Assembly: GCA_022605405.1 (NCBI GenBank)
Contig: JABYQQ010000004.1
Span: 744,001-808,000, forward strand
Source: Earliella scabrosa
Lineage: Eukaryota > Basidiomycota > Agaricomycetes > Polyporales > Polyporaceae
Reading direction: 5' to 3'
Length of the DNA: 64,000 bases
The notes beneath the pieces were generated by a model that was not told the origin of the DNA, ran no database searches, and saw only the letters and a list, made by a program, of their open reading frames with translations. Below, one piece after another: positions 22,534-34,383 of the stretch (position 1 is its first letter; each line of letters opens with the position of its first letter). A program made the translations under genes and the position numbers.

Positions 22534-24626
22534 GGATGGGGAGTTGATGTTGGTGCTGGTGGCAGGTTAGACAGATAAGGGGGCCAATTGCGAGGCGATT
22601 GTTGCGAGAGTGGAGTTTGGGCCAGACGGGACTTTAATACAGTGGCGTGAACAGGCCAGGTTATATGCATAAACACCATGCGAAGTACACAGTAACGACA
22701 CGGAGGCAGAGGATCCACCTTGAACATGGAGACGCGGAGGGCAGGTAGGTGAGAGGGCGAAGGAAGTTAGATACTCACCTGGATTGTGGGGATTGCGGCC
22801 CATAAGGGAGGGACGTTGCTGCGCCCTGCAAGGAAGCAGACGCGAGGAGGACTGGGGTTGTCGGGGGAGAGAGAGGAACGAGGAGCAAAGGGAGGGGAAG
22901 CGGATGATGGTATTGGGGACGAAGCTCGCGCGTATTGGACTTGCGTTGTGGCGAGACGGATGAACGAAGGAAGCTTGGGCGGCTGACCCTAATAGGCGTT
23001 GTATAGCAGCGTCGAGAGGAGGCAATAAGGGGGTATGGGGAGTGGGTGGTGTGCGGGAGATGACGACAGTTGAGGTGTAAGTGCCTGTTCGGCATGGGCC
23101 GATGGCGCGTGAGACTTAAGCGCCGCCGCTAACAGCGTATTCACGGGAATGTGTGAAGTGCAGGCGGAATCAACTCACTTGGGCAATTTTCCTGGGTAGC
23201 TGTGAGCTCTGGCTTTCGATTGGTACCACTTGGAGGGCAAGGCGGGGCGGGGGGGAGGTGCGGTAAAACGGGTGGGACAGGTTCGCAAAACGGCGCAGAC
23301 TGGTGAGCGCTGGCGGGAGGACCAGTATGCAAGCGCGCGCGGGCCGCGTGGGTTAGCCCAAGAGGCGCTTGCTTCTTGGCACAGGGACCGTATGCGGCGA
23401 GCACAAAGACATGTGAGGGTTTCCCCCAGGGGCAGGGAGGCCTGGGACAGAGGCACAGGAAGGCATTATCGTGGGGCCTATAATGACTTCGGCAGGATAC
23501 CTTAGGCGCATGCGCGACGGCCCGCTGCCTAATGCGAGGGCGCTGACGAAGCAATTGCCTTGGGATGGCCGTCACAAATGAACGAGACTCTTATGCCATG
23601 CTCGCGCGACCAAATCGGGAGGGCCGTGGGACAGCACATCTATAACCAGGCGGTCGCATATCTGATCGGCGTTGACGTGTGACGGATGCCACTTGACAAC
23701 ATACGGCCTTGCTTGGGCAAACTGATACTGGAGCGAGGTCTAAGCGCCGTATCTGTTCGATACCCAGAGCCGCCCTGTGAGATAACTTCCGACCAAATAC
23801 CCAGGGCGCCCGGTGCACATCTGGCCGTGTAGCTCGGAAGTTATATGTTGGCACTTCTTAGGCTTGTTAAGTATACTTGGGGGAGGGGTGCACGAGTCCC
23901 CCTCTGGGAACGTCGGAGTCTACATTATTGGACACGTCGGAGTCTCAATTCTGGCAGGGCATCAACAGCTGCTGCTGACGTTCCCACGGGGGACCCGCGC
24001 ACGCCTCTATTATAACAGGGCCCTCCGGGCAGACCTGGACTACGCATACTTGTTAGATCTCGAGACATGGTCCAGAATCAAGTTGTTTGGTGTGAGTGTA
24101 TAGAAATCCCCAGAGTCAAGCCACGTGCGCGGTAATCACCGGCCTAAATCCACCCGAACGCCGAGTGCTTCTTCACCAATACTTTAATAGAAGAAGACCG
24201 TAGCATACTGAACGCCTGGTTATTTCCGAGCTTCCATGGGCTGAACTTGCACGGTAAGCCCTTCCTGCCTCTCTCTGAGTGGTGCAGTATGCACGCACGC
24301 TGTATCTAGCTGGGATTTTGCCGTGGGAGCATCGATTGCTGATATGACGATATGTAGAGTTCCTTACCTTTTCTGAGAAGCTTCTAGGATTGATTCAACC
24401 TCCTTGTACCATATAGCCAGCTTCTGGTTTATGAAGCTCTGCAAAAAAATTGCCTCTCATCTTCATTACCGCACCTTCTTTTGATCGGTCGTATTTCTCC
24501 ATTTAAAACTTGAGAGCTTTTATGTTGCTCTAAACACATTAAAGACAGGCTACTGACTGGACACCACCCAGGCAGAGCACATTAAACGTCTCATCCCACT
24601 CTACACACACTTCTTCCCCCACATCC
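22534..24626. other. Gene-poor stretch
   Basis: I find no convincing gene. A minus-strand donor (GTGAGTATCTAAC) near 22770-22780 could belong to a 5' exon of the C48-like gene. The part after 23.7 kb is AT-richer and holds the hairpins described separately. The last 200 bases before 24627 should carry that gene's promoter. Confidence 0.35.
23896..23994. repeat. Imperfect inverted repeat (hairpin)
   Basis: An 18-19 nt arm at 23896-23914 (GTCCCCCTCTGGGAACGTC) is complementary to 23977-23994 (GACGTTCCCACGGGGGAC) apart from a short bulge, enclosing about 62 nt. A 12-nt direct repeat, ACGTCGGAGTCT, occurs at about 23910 and 23935 within the same segment. A shorter 11-bp inverted repeat, ATAACTTCCGA, lies just upstream (23782-23792 and 23834-23844). 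No reading frame explains it. Confidence 0.5.
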
Positions 24627-25181
24627 ATGACCTCTGAAACCATCGACATCTTCGCTCGGTGGTCCCACTGCGTCGACAGAAACCCCACACATATTGCCGA
24701 CTTTACACCAAAGATTCACGTTTACGCGGTCGAAGTCCCTCCACCGCTACCTCTTGCTGTGGGGATGCACGTCAGGATTTTCGCAATATCCCCAGCCCAA
24801 TTCTACGCACCGAAGGCGGACGACGACGACTTTGCGGCGTACGATGCGCATGTAGTAGGAAGGATCGTAGCGCGAGTTGCGATCTTGGAGCGGAGGGTGG
24901 TCATGGAGGTGGTCAACGAGTGCGGGGCGAACACGGTGCGCGTCGTCTGGCTAGAGGTGCCCTACGTCCCCGGTCTTATGGCGGAGGCATGGGAAGGCGT
25001 GGGAGGAGAAGGGAGCCCTCGCGAGGCGCGGGAAGGCGACCTGTTGACGGGAGTGCGGATCCTCTTGCCTCCTCCCAGATGGGGTTGCAAAGTGCGGGAT
25101 TGCACAGTCCGACCGATGATTACGGCCGGTGGCGGAGGGGTGGAGATCTTTCGCGTGAAGAAGGACATGCAGCCGCAATGA
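24627..25181 (+). CDS. Unknown small β-rich protein
   Basis: Single-exon frame of 184 residues from ATG 24627. The core alternates strands (VGMHVRIFAISP, VVGRIVARVAILERRVVMEV, TVRVVWLEVPYVPGL) and includes an acidic DDDD run. The strand pattern recalls the small proteins encoded at 38466 and 39821 (GTI...V..L...EFVIRN), but the similarity is weak. I do not recognise a family. A G+C-rich 24-bp tandem repeat begins just after its stop. Confidence 0.55.
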   Translation: MTSETIDIFARWSHCVDRNPTHIADFTPKIHVYAVEVPPPLPLAVGMHVRIFAISPAQFYAPKADDDDFAAYDAHVVGRIVARVAILERRVVMEVVNECGANTVRVVWLEVPYVPGLMAEAWEGVGGEGSPREAREGDLLTGVRILLPPPRWGCKVRDCTVRPMITAGGGGVEIFRVKKDMQPQ

Positions 25182-25255
25182 AGCATGGAGAGGGATTGGG
25201 CGGGAGCAGGCGGTGGAGGTGGCAGGAGCCTTTTCACCCAAGATGGGATATGGCG

Positions 25256-25375
25256 GGGCGCGCTCGTGCGCGATGCGGGAGGCGCGTTCGCGCGCGATGC
25301 GGGAGGCGCGCTCGCGCGCGATGCGGGAGGCACGTTCGCGCGTGTAGGAGGCGCATCCGCGCGCACCGCGGACCC
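25256..25375. repeat. 24-bp tandem repeat
   Basis: The unit around GCGATGCGGGAGGCGCG recurs with a 24-bp period at about 25272, 25296 and 25320, and then decays. It is translated in frame as 8-residue repeats on both strands, but no gene context supports that. This is probably a small minisatellite in the 3' flank of the gene ending at 25181. Confidence 0.7.
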
Positions 25376-26010
25376 GAATCTTGCCCGACGCGCGAGTGGC
25401 AAAATGTATTACATCACCCCCAACAGCGAGACTGCCCGGCGCAGACAGCGACGACGCGCGTGCATGGGTTGAGCGCAGCATGGGAGTGGCTGAAATCGCG
25501 AACGTGGGTGTCCGACGTTGGGCCTAGAAATTTTCAAAGAGAGCAACGCAACCAAGAAAGAAGCACGTACCGCGAGAGTGCCAGAATGCGACGCTCATCG
25601 ATAACGAGAATTTTTCGACCTTCTTTCCCAAATGGGACAGATGACGACGGAGGGCGGGACTGCGGTGTCCCGAGCCCGCCTATGCGGGCTGCTTTTGGAA
25701 GGCTGTCCACCCTATGTGGGGGGGCAGACGCCCATAATACCAGACGCCGACCTTCTTTCTCTGTATGGAAAGTCAGAGAAGCGCACTAGCCATGCCTCTG
25801 CCCCCTGCATGAGGACGACCCTGCGACACAGAATGTGTCATTAGTGACTAACGAGTAGCAGCGCACGGGCCTGGGACGTACGGCTCATCCCGCGGGCAAA
25901 TAGGCCCATATGGGCTTCAGACTGTGTCTCTCTACTCGTGTTTTTTCTCCTCCTCCTCCTGCTACTGCTCAATCTCCGCCTCTCTCGCTCTCCTGCTGTC
26001 TGCTGTTCCC

Positions 26011-26828
26011 ATGGCTCTGCTGAACACCGACCCGAGGTACTGGCGCCCTCGCTACGTTGCGCGCTCCGGTTGCAACATCGCGCGGCTGCTCAAAAGCACC
26101 CACCGTTTGCTCGGCGCGGCCGTTCCCCCTGTCACTGTCCTCCTGACCGATGCTGCGCCTGCCGCGTCCCCTGAGGATCCGCCGGCTGCGCCACGTACGT
26201 CTCCCACAGCCACGCCACCCTCAGCTTAGAGCTCATGGTCTGATAGCCATCCCTCCAACGCCCGTCCTCGGCCCCACGAAAGAAGGGCCCTCGATCGCCG
26301 ATATTGACGACCTTCATCTTCCCCCTCCGTTGCTTGGCAGCACTGCCACCTTGGGAGCCAAGGTCCGTGCCTCCCTTCTGCTCTTGTTGCGACTGTCTAA
26401 CTCTCATCCAGCGCGGTCTCGTCACGGACGACTCCGGCCCTCTCAACTTGAACACACCCCTCGGAAGCGACCGTATGGACGGCATTCGTGAGGTGCAGGA
26501 GGCGGTGAGCGCAGGCGGGCTCGTATTGAAGATGGCAGGTATGTCTTCCATCCACGCCCGCTCCTCTGCGTACCACTCCGCGTCCATGCCTGCTCCTCCG
26601 TCCACGCACCCGATACACCCACACACTCTCTCCGCGCTCGCAGTCCCAACCATCTCACCCGTTGACACCGTCTCAGGTGTCTACGTCGACGCGTACTCGC
26701 GTTTGAAGTCTGACCCTCGCCCCTCGCCGCACAACGACACGCACGCCATACTCGAGCACATCGCCACGACAGGCGTCTCGACGGGCAACACTTGCCCCGC
26801 CCGGGCTGACAACGAAGCGCAGCGTTGA
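26011..26828 (+). CDS. Unknown small protein, four exons
   Basis: Exons 26011-26194, 26247-26362, 26412-26538 and 26677-26828 join in frame to about 192 residues. The first two introns are 52 and 49 nt (the second with a CTAAC branch point); the third is 138 nt and could hide another exon. The N terminus is basic (RYVARSGCNIARLLKSTHR), the middle is proline-rich, and exon 3 reads NLNTPLGSDRMDGIREVQEA. I do not recognise the family. The gene converges with the minus-strand gene ending at 27230. Confidence 0.5.
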
Positions 26829-27229
26829 GTCGTTGCGGTATCCGTGCGTAGTGAGGTCTGCATTAATTTAGCGTGTGGGCTGTTTCGTGTCTTGAGGTTG
26901 ATCGTGAGTACTTGAGTATCTGAAGTGTGTGAATGCGCGTAGAGAAATGTTGGGTTAGAATGTATGACTGCGATATCTAGCAAATACCATGTGTTCAGTG
27001 ACTGCTGCCACTTCGCGTGACGTCATGGACGCAATACAATGTGACTGAACGCGTCAAGGTCACACCGAGGAGGCGCTGAGCACCCGGCTTGAGACTTTTC
27101 TCGACTGCATGGTATATACGCAACTACGTAGATGTGTGCAGCGCAAGTCAAATCTGGTATGTTATCTACATTGCGAGACTGTAAGCCGGAACCCTGCGCC
27201 CTCATGTTGTTGTTTGCGTCACCAGCACG

Positions 27230-29391
27230 TTACTTCTTTACCTTGCGTCCCACCTTTCTCCCCGCCCCCCGGCCCCGCCCTGCACCCTTCCCGTTGACCG
27301 TCTTCTTAGTAGGGGGCTCCTCCAGATCCTGGTTGGCAGAGGGCAGGCGCTTCGGGGTCTGGGTAGACGAGCGTAGACCAGCACGACGACTGTTCACGAG
27401 TCCGACGCCGGGAGCAGAGGCCAGGAGCGGCAGCGCTGAATGCTCGATGCCAGGAGTGGACGCCGGGAGCGGCGCCGCTGGATGCTCGACAGCGGAAGTA
27501 GCTTGAGATTCCGTAGAAAGCGGAGTAGGTGGAAGTGGAACGAGTTCGGCACGGATTGAGGTGGTCGCGAATGTAGATGGGAGGCAAGAGGGGCCAGACG
27601 GTTTGATAAGGGAGGGAGTCGAAACTCCTCCGTCAACCTCAGGCTGCGAGGGAGCTGAGGAAGGAACTGGGACCGTTTCCGTGCCAGAAGAGGTGGCATT
27701 CCCCTGTAACGTGGTGACAGAGGACGAGATTGCAGATTGAACTGTCCGGGGAAGTACGGGTTGAACCTCCAGCGCGCCGAGTGTGGGTTGGGAGCTGACA
27801 GTCGGATGTGTGAGTGCCATGATTGTGGGTGGTGTCGGCGATCGAGAAGGAATAGGGGAGGTAGAAGGCGGCTCCATGATCTCAGAGGGCACCACAGTAA
27901 CGGGGACTGGCTGCGCAGGTGAGATAAGAGCTCCACCGGGAGACTGTCCCATCGGTGTGTCGTCCGTCTGAGCCAATATGACAGATAGCAGCGACGGGAG
28001 GGGCTTGGGTGTAGTGTCATCACCCTGCGCGCATCCGTTAGCTCTGAATCTCGCAGAGTCTAAGCATCACTCTGACCTCGTTCTCATCGTCACTGGCAGA
28101 CCAGTGCTCGGGGGTGGTGGAAGACCAATCTCTATCGTTGAGGCGCAGCCTACGGTGTAGTTCTGCATCATTCGGTCCAAAACGGACCTCGTTGGGGGCG
28201 ATGTCATCACCGCTGTCCGCGGGCGGTGCAGCGGCGGCAGCAGGTGTCACGGTCATAGCGTCGAACATCGGGAAGTCCGTATCTCCGACTGCCAGTGTGA
28301 CGCGTCAGCAGGTTAAACGGCCAAATTTCAAGACAGGCACGTACTGGGGATTTTTAACCCAGCTTCCAAGCGTGCGCGAGGTTGCTCGTCCTCCTCGTCG
28401 ACGGCGAAGTTTCTGAGGTCTGCGAGTAGGTCGGTGGAGACTTTCCCAATACGCACGATCTCATACGGGATGAAGTTTGTGCTCCAATACTTCGACCCGA
28501 TGAAGAACTCCACTGTGAAACTAAGCCATACCATATCTCCCACCTTGAGATACGGCGGCTCGCTTTCGCTGATGTTGCGCAGCTCCCCATTTGCGGGCTC
28601 GAAGATGGAAGGTCGATCCGGATTTGCGTAGTACTCCATTCCTTTACGAGTGGCTTGAGCGATCCACTGATGAAGGGGATACGAAAGCGATGCTTCCTTT
28701 GCACGAGTGTAGGGAGTACGTTTGCAAAAGATCTGGGAGGAGAGGATGAAAGACGAGTCGTCACCCTCCTTCCCGCTCTGCCAGTCCCGTCGGTCCTTCC
28801 CGTGGTCATTGAAGTCGCTATCCTGTTTGACGAAGTCCTCGAAGGCCTGAGGAGTATGTAGTGAGCATGCAGACGTATACCTGCGATTTACTAACCTTGA
28901 GCGCGACCCAGAGGGACTTATCCCGGGATGTGTCCACGCAGTATGAGAACTGGCAGAGATTGTTCGGAGTATTTTGGCTACGAGCGCGAAACAATAAGTA
29001 CGGTCACAAGTGAGCGAGATACAAACGTACATGCGCTGCTCGGCAAGTCTCGCCGGGGCAGTTTGTCCTGGAGGGACGTAATTCCCAGTTTCGAGGTTTG
29101 AGTTCCACCGCCATAGACCAACGGTGTGAAACACAGCCTCCCGTTTTGTGCCGCGGTGGACAAGCTGTGTGTGTGTAAGTAGTCGCCAACGTCAGTCTAA
29201 TGTGAAAGAGCAGGACGAACATGCCACCGGGGCGCATATTGATGCCGCTTATCGACCAGGCGCTGCTCGGTGTTCAAGGTCTTGATGGCCTCATGCAGTG
29301 GGAGGTAGCCAGTATTGAATGAAAAGTTTTTCCAATGTTGTAGTGCATTCTGGAGCTGTTCGTCGTTCTCGATGTAGAAGCCAAAGGACAT
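27230..29391 (-). CDS. Unknown protein with disordered basic C terminus, six exons
   Basis: Exons 29391-29221, 29164-29031, 28977-28896, 28846-28345, 28288-28077 and 28024-27230 give about 631 residues in one frame. Introns are 49-56 nt with CTGAC or CTAAC branch points. A further 5' exon starting at ATG 29485 is possible (58-nt intron with GTGAGT donor). The N-terminal ~330 residues appear folded (MSFGFYIENDEQLQNAL, PPYLKVGDMVWLSFTVEFF). The C-terminal ~265 are Ser/Thr/Pro-rich and end in a Gly-Arg-Lys tail (KGAGRGRGAGRKVGRKVKK) that could bind nucleic acid. I do not recognise a family. Confidence 0.65.
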
Positions 29392-29623
29392 AGTACTAAG
29401 TGAGCGCGGGGATCGGTGTGTCTTGTGCAAGTGTCCAAGGCCGTTGTACTCACCAAGTGTAGGTACTTATACAGCGGTGACACATAATATTTTGACTTGC
29501 CATGGTGAATACATTGCAGCAGGCCGCTCCTATGGAGACCTCTCTAAGAGATTGTGGTTTGCAGAGAAGCAGGCAGAGGCGGAGGCGAGGCGGAGCACCA
29601 ATTTCGGATTGATGTCAGCGGAC

Positions 29624-29640
29624 TGACGTCAGTGACGTCA
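29624..29640. promoter_or_regulatory. Paired CRE-type palindromes TGACGTCA
   Basis: Two full 8-bp TGACGTCA palindromes (29624-29631 and 29633-29640) lie one base apart between the divergent genes starting at 29391 (-) and 29879 (+). ATF/CREB-class bZIP factors bind this site in fungi. Single copies also occur at 27018-27025 and 45492-45499. A regulatory role is inferred from sequence and position only. Confidence 0.45.
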
Positions 29641-29878
29641 CTGTATTCCCGATTGATGATGTCATTATCCCTCTTTCTCGTCATTGAACATGATCAGCGC
29701 ATCTCCACATCCCAGCGTTGTTCCTGTACCCACTGTTGGAAACGTCTCTGTCTAGATGAATCTATCGGGTTTTGGTGAGATCAAATGCACGCAAGAGTCA
29801 AGGTACATGCTTCTCCATCGGCAGCGCAGGTTCAAAAGCCCGAGTCTTGACAGTGATCTCAGTCCAGCGTTGACCGAC

Positions 29879-30321
29879 ATGGCTACTTACTACACTCCGT
29901 TCGAGACGGAGACCTCCGCCGCCCACTCTAACATCATCCGGAGTGTCCTGCAAGACTGTATCACATGTAACATTATGTGTATGCGCCCACACACAATCCC
30001 AAACCATGTGCGCTACTCACATGGTGTGTTTTCAATATCCGAGATATCTCCTTGCTGATAGAACATCACTGGCAGCGCACAAGCTTCAAGGGCACTACGT
30101 GGTCATCCGCGTGTCTTCTTTACCGATATGGCGCGGACTGGAGAACATTTATTATGTTCTCACCACTAACATCGAGACCAAGGCGGCGGTATGTCACTAA
30201 TCTCAATCCACTACTATGCAGCCCTGCTCATACTTAGCCGTTCACATACAGTCCGGTATCCGTGTACCTGTGGGACGGTACCCCGTCCCTCCAATCGACA
30301 CGGAGATTGCGGGACCGGTAG
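29879..30321 (+). CDS. Possible small protein, three exons
   Basis: ATG 29879 opens MATYYTPFETETSAAHSN. A 77-nt intron (GTAACA...CCGAG, no strong branch point) and a 63-nt intron (GTATGT...ACAG) allow a single frame of about 100 residues ending at 30321 in a basic tail. No family was recognised. The divergent arrangement with the gene at 27230-29391 around two CRE-like sites is the main contextual support. Confidence 0.35.
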
Positions 30322-31267
30322 ATGACGATCAGGAGTAGAGTATGAGGGGAAACATTCATGTATGCAAGAAACGCGAGGTGATCACCCAATAATCACTTCG
30401 CATGATAGTTCGTGGGAGTGATGCGGCCGGCTAGGTGACCAACAAGACTTCTAGAGAGCGTTGCATCGGTTCTCGCGATATAGCCATGTGCAAGCCCTCG
30501 CTACTTTGTTGACCGTATGGTGAATTCTCGCGTAAAGCGAGAGAGAGGCTTCTGAAGGTCTGGAAGCCACATGTGAGCATAAGGCACTGCGGGTGCTCGG
30601 CAATGCACGTCCATCCACATGGCATGAGCTGTATAGAGCGTAAGGAGGATGGAGCGAAGCCGGTGGCCCCTCGGTCAGCGTAGTACCGCTCGTAGCAGGA
30701 CAAAGTCGCGAGTGCTGTTGGGCTCTACAGTGCACGCATGGATGCAACTGGCACACTGGGTAGCGACATAGCTAGACTTCGCGGCTCCCCCTCCCAGTCT
30801 TGAGCTCAGCGTAAGCCGTCTTGTCTGAGGATGGCCCCGCCCTCAACGCAGCTGGTCTTGTGGTTGTGCGTGATCGCCTGACAGCCGAGCAGCCGGCACT
30901 CCTCACCCGAGTGAGACTGGATGTGCAACGGCCGCATCGGAACACACAGAAGGTCTCCATAAGGTTGCCCACGCTGGTCCAGTCATCGTGATTGTGCCCT
31001 TTGGCAGCCCGACTGATTGAGGGATTGCTGAGACTCTGCTCGCACGCCAATGATGGTGACTGAACATGAGGTCGCGCTGCTTGGAAGTGAAGTTGCGCGT
31101 GCGGTCCTCTGCAAGCAGACCGATATAGCGGTCAGAATCTTCGGAGGGTGATAATCGGGGCGACGTGGCTCATGCGGGTCTGATGCAGGGATCGCGTCGC
31201 GGAAGAACGCGAGTAGATTGGTAAACATAAGAGGCTGGTATCCTATTGCGTACAAGGGGATAAGTTG
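30322..31267. other. Intergenic stretch
   Basis: Only short frames without recognisable domains or consistent splice signals. No RNA gene or repeat seen. Confidence 0.35.
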
Positions 31268-32767
31268 TTAAGTGCTTTCGCTCTCACTTGCGGGCTCGGT
31301 GTCACCATCATGATTGTCAGTGTCTCCGATTGTGGCATCGTCGCTTGCGGCGTCATCAGGGCCGTCGACATCGTCTACCACGGGCGCGTGCACCCAGAAG
31401 TCAGCCGTAAATGCCGCTGCGCTCTCAACAGAGTAGTATTCGTGGAACCTGGTCAAAGGACGACGGACATGGGCCATCGAGCTACAGGTAGCACAGATCA
31501 GCATGATTTCTGACAGATTGTTGGGTGGAATACACATACCTGTAGTAGAAGCGAGGTCCGACACGCAATGCAGCGCCGGCTGGTACAGTCCCATCAGAGC
31601 CCGACAGTACCTCGAATGCGTATCGATCCACTGATAAAGTGCGTGTTACGCCAATTGCTGGAAGTAATGTTCTGTAAGAAAGCGTGTGATAATGATAGAG
31701 AGACGTACTCTTCCGATTATATGGAATGATCCAGGTCAAACGATCACCGACACGTCGGCTCCAGGTGCGCACATCGCGCATGTTCGGGAAGCGGTCCGCT
31801 GAGCCGTAAATGGCGAACCCATACCGTCGATACCTCTCTTTCCATGCAGCCTGGTCCTGGACCGCTGTCGTCATGTCTTGACAAGTAAGCGTGATACGGC
31901 AAACGAATGTCGTGACCGGGAATAGTGACACGGCGTAAGTGCCAGTTAGGTAGTTCATCACGCCCGCTGTTGGAGAAGCCTATGAGAAAACATGCCACGC
32001 GGTAACATCGAGGACGTACTGGAATGGAAATTGTTGACGATGTACTCCACGGGACTGCCATGAACAACGATGATCTGAACACGTCGTCCGGGGAGCGCGC
32101 TCGAGAAATTCTGCGGCCGTGCGAAGTTGAACGTGGTGTACGCGTGGGGGCCAGGACGGGTCGAGCGACGGTGTAAGGGAGAGCTCGGAGAGGACATGGA
32201 GGAGGTGTACGCAAGTGCGGCGGCATCGAAGAATGGGTGCTTGTCGTCGGAAGGGGTGAAGAAGAAGTCCTGGCGCTGGAGGTACCGCCCCATCGGAAGC
32301 AAACCATGAAGCGGCAAATAGATTTTCAGATCCGTGCAAGGGTACGCGCGTCTCGCGAAGAACTGCAGCGCCTCCGAGCCAGATATGACCCCGTCGCACC
32401 TGTCGAGGACCCTCAAGAAAGGCTTGACGTGCCAAAACCATCTGTGCATGGTCGTCCGGATGTTCCACTGGCGAGAGATGTACGCTTCGACAGCGTAGAG
32501 CATAGATGAACTGAGCCTGCGCAGTCGCATGATGACGTTAGGGCTCCATCGCGCGAACACTGCGTCAATGTAGTCCTCTCGTGCACCCAACGCGAACTGC
32601 TCGAAGGGCGATAGGACTGGGACAATGTCGTTCCCATACCCGTTCAGTCCAAGTAGCTCTTCATGGGGACGCCCGAGAGCTACGTCCTGTGAGGAAGTAC
32701 AACGGTAGTCAGCACAGGATGGATGTACACAAGTGAGAGGGCTTACTGCTATCAAGACGGCGTCCAT
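31268..32767 (-). CDS. F-box/nucleotidyltransferase-like protein (family member 4)
   Basis: Exons 32767-32747, 32686-32020, 31966-31709, 31630-31540 and 31481-31268, with introns of 53-78 nt (60 nt with a CTGAC branch point for the first), give about 416 residues. An F-box-like start (VFARWSPNVIMRLRRLSSS) leads to ISGSEALQFFARRAYPCTD followed by LKIYLP, the clearest copy of the Gly-Ser ... Asp-Leu-x-hydrophobic pattern in the window. Further segments are VQIIVVHGSPVEYIVNNF and VMNYLTGTYAVSLFP. The C terminus is acidic. The second acidic residue of a Dh[DE] pair is Lys, so catalysis is doubtful. The start at 32767 is the first in-frame ATG; an upstream exon is possible. Confidence 0.7.
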
Positions 32768-32871
32768 GTCGGATGGAGTAAGGAGGGTCGCCACGCCCTA
32801 GTATTTGTAACGCAGGCTTGAGTCTTCTTGAGTCTCGCTGCAGAAAAGGAACAGTGTAAGATTCTTCCCGG

Positions 32872-33197
32872 TCAATGGACTTGTTGTCGTCCTGTACGTG
32901 CGTCATGTTGTGACATCATTCTAACAACGCAGCCATGACGTACGTACCTCGGTGACGTATAGCCAGCAACTTGTAAACATCCAGTCGTTGCAATTCGGAT
33001 GATGGTGTGAGCGTTGGTTCTTCGGTGCCAGAGTCGCCGGAGAAATCACATGGCAAAGTGAGATCGACAATGTACCCGCTGGTGACGCGACCACATGTGG
33101 TCGTCAGAATAACCGGGGAAGAGGTTCTTTGGCCCTGTACCACGCGCCCAACAAGCAGAACGTCATCAGTCTCTTCACACGCAATTGCGATGCTCAC
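32872..33197 (-). other. Possible coding segment without a clear start
   Basis: An open stretch of about 85 codons (VLLVGRVVQGQRTSSPVIL, then GYIVDLTLPCDFSGD) can be spliced through GTACGT...ACAG to a stop at 32872. It reads like a compact β-rich protein but has no ATG in frame, only a GTG at 33197. It sits between an F-box-like gene and family member 4 on the same strand. It may be the 3' end of a decayed gene. Confidence 0.25.
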
Positions 33198-33235
33198 GGT
33201 GTTTGTATACTCCGGCTACGCTACACAAGCATCCG

Positions 33236-34383
33236 CTAACGCAACATCCACTCTCCTTCGTTCCTGTTTGCAATCCACGGCGACGCATAGATCGGCTGAG
33301 CCTCCTTCAAAGCCCACTCAGCCTCTGCAGTGTCCCTCGACCACATTGTCGCACCCAGTACGACCATCCGCAGCGCGCCAGCAGCCGTTCGCAGCGCATT
33401 CATTTCTCGTGCGAACCCCTCCATAACGTGATGGTACCCGCCATACAACGCAGCGTGGTTCACTCCGAAGACCCGCAATTGCGGCGCTAGGTTGGGTATC
33501 TTGGCGAGAGCGCAAAGTCCAGCCTTTACATCACGTTAGCGTACAATGACACATGTACAGTTGACTAGCTGACTTGGAGTAGCAGAGCAGATGAACCGCT
33601 TGAGTTCCGCAGCTCGAGATGTTCAAGGCACGGAAAGGCCATGAATATACCTTCGAGAACCCGTCGGTAGTTTGTGTACCCGCAATAAGACAACCCAAGC
33701 CGGCGGAGTGCGCGACCGTCCCAAGGTGGGTACGCGCGGAAGAGCACGGACGCGTTCGCGTCAGACACCGGCATGTCGACCACCACGGAGACGAGCGAGC
33801 GGTGGCGCATCAACGCCTCGACGACCGCCGCCCTTGACGATCGCACGCTCTGGAGGGAGGGAAGGGGCCTACGACAATGACCTGTTCTAGTAGGGACGGT
33901 GATGATGGTGCTGGTGGGGACGATGATGATGTCTGCGCGACGAAGGGAATCCAAGACGAGGGGCACGGCCGCTGCACCGACGTCGAGTCGGAGATGACGA
34001 AGGCGCACTGCCGCACGCAGGACTTCGCCAAGGAGTGGCAGCGCACGGAAATCGGCGGCATGACTATGAGAACAGTAGGCGAACGTGATAAGGAAGCGTG
34101 GGTTGCAGCGACCGGAAAGGGAGGGTCGAGGACGCATGGATTCAACGAGACCATTGAGCAGAGAGAATGGGCGACGGGCAATCCGCGCTGCGTCTTGCCA
34201 CTCTGGGGGGTAAAAGAAGACATCGAGGGAATGGTAGAGGATCGGCGCGATGACATGGTGCAGCTGACGAGAAGAGCACAAAAGAGCATGCCTCTCTCTC
34301 TGTCCCAGCATACGCGCGATGGTGTAGAGGGTATCAGGGGGAAGAGGCGTGGAGTTATCCACCCGGCAAAATTGCGAAGCCAT
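33236..34383 (-). CDS. F-box protein with LRR-like body
   Basis: Two exons, 34383-33574 and 33523-33236, with a 50-nt intron (GTCAGC...AAAG), give about 365 residues. The N terminus, LPPDTLYTIARMLGQRERHA followed by CSSRQLHHVIAPILYHSL, is a typical fungal F-box (residues 13-55). The body has leucine-rich alternation (RLRHLRLDVGAAAVPLVLDS, LRRLGLSYCGYTNYRR, LEHLELRNSS) as in F-box proteins of this phylum. SCF substrate-adaptor function is the family expectation. The donor GTCAGC is non-standard, but the frame is continuous. Confidence 0.75.

Noticed and set aside
2491..23795. 15/16-nt direct repeat AGATAAYTTCCGACCA at 2491 and 23780, possibly bounding a 21-kb element
   Set aside because: A match of this length with one mismatch is expected by chance many times in 64 kb, and no inverted partner or target duplication accompanies it.
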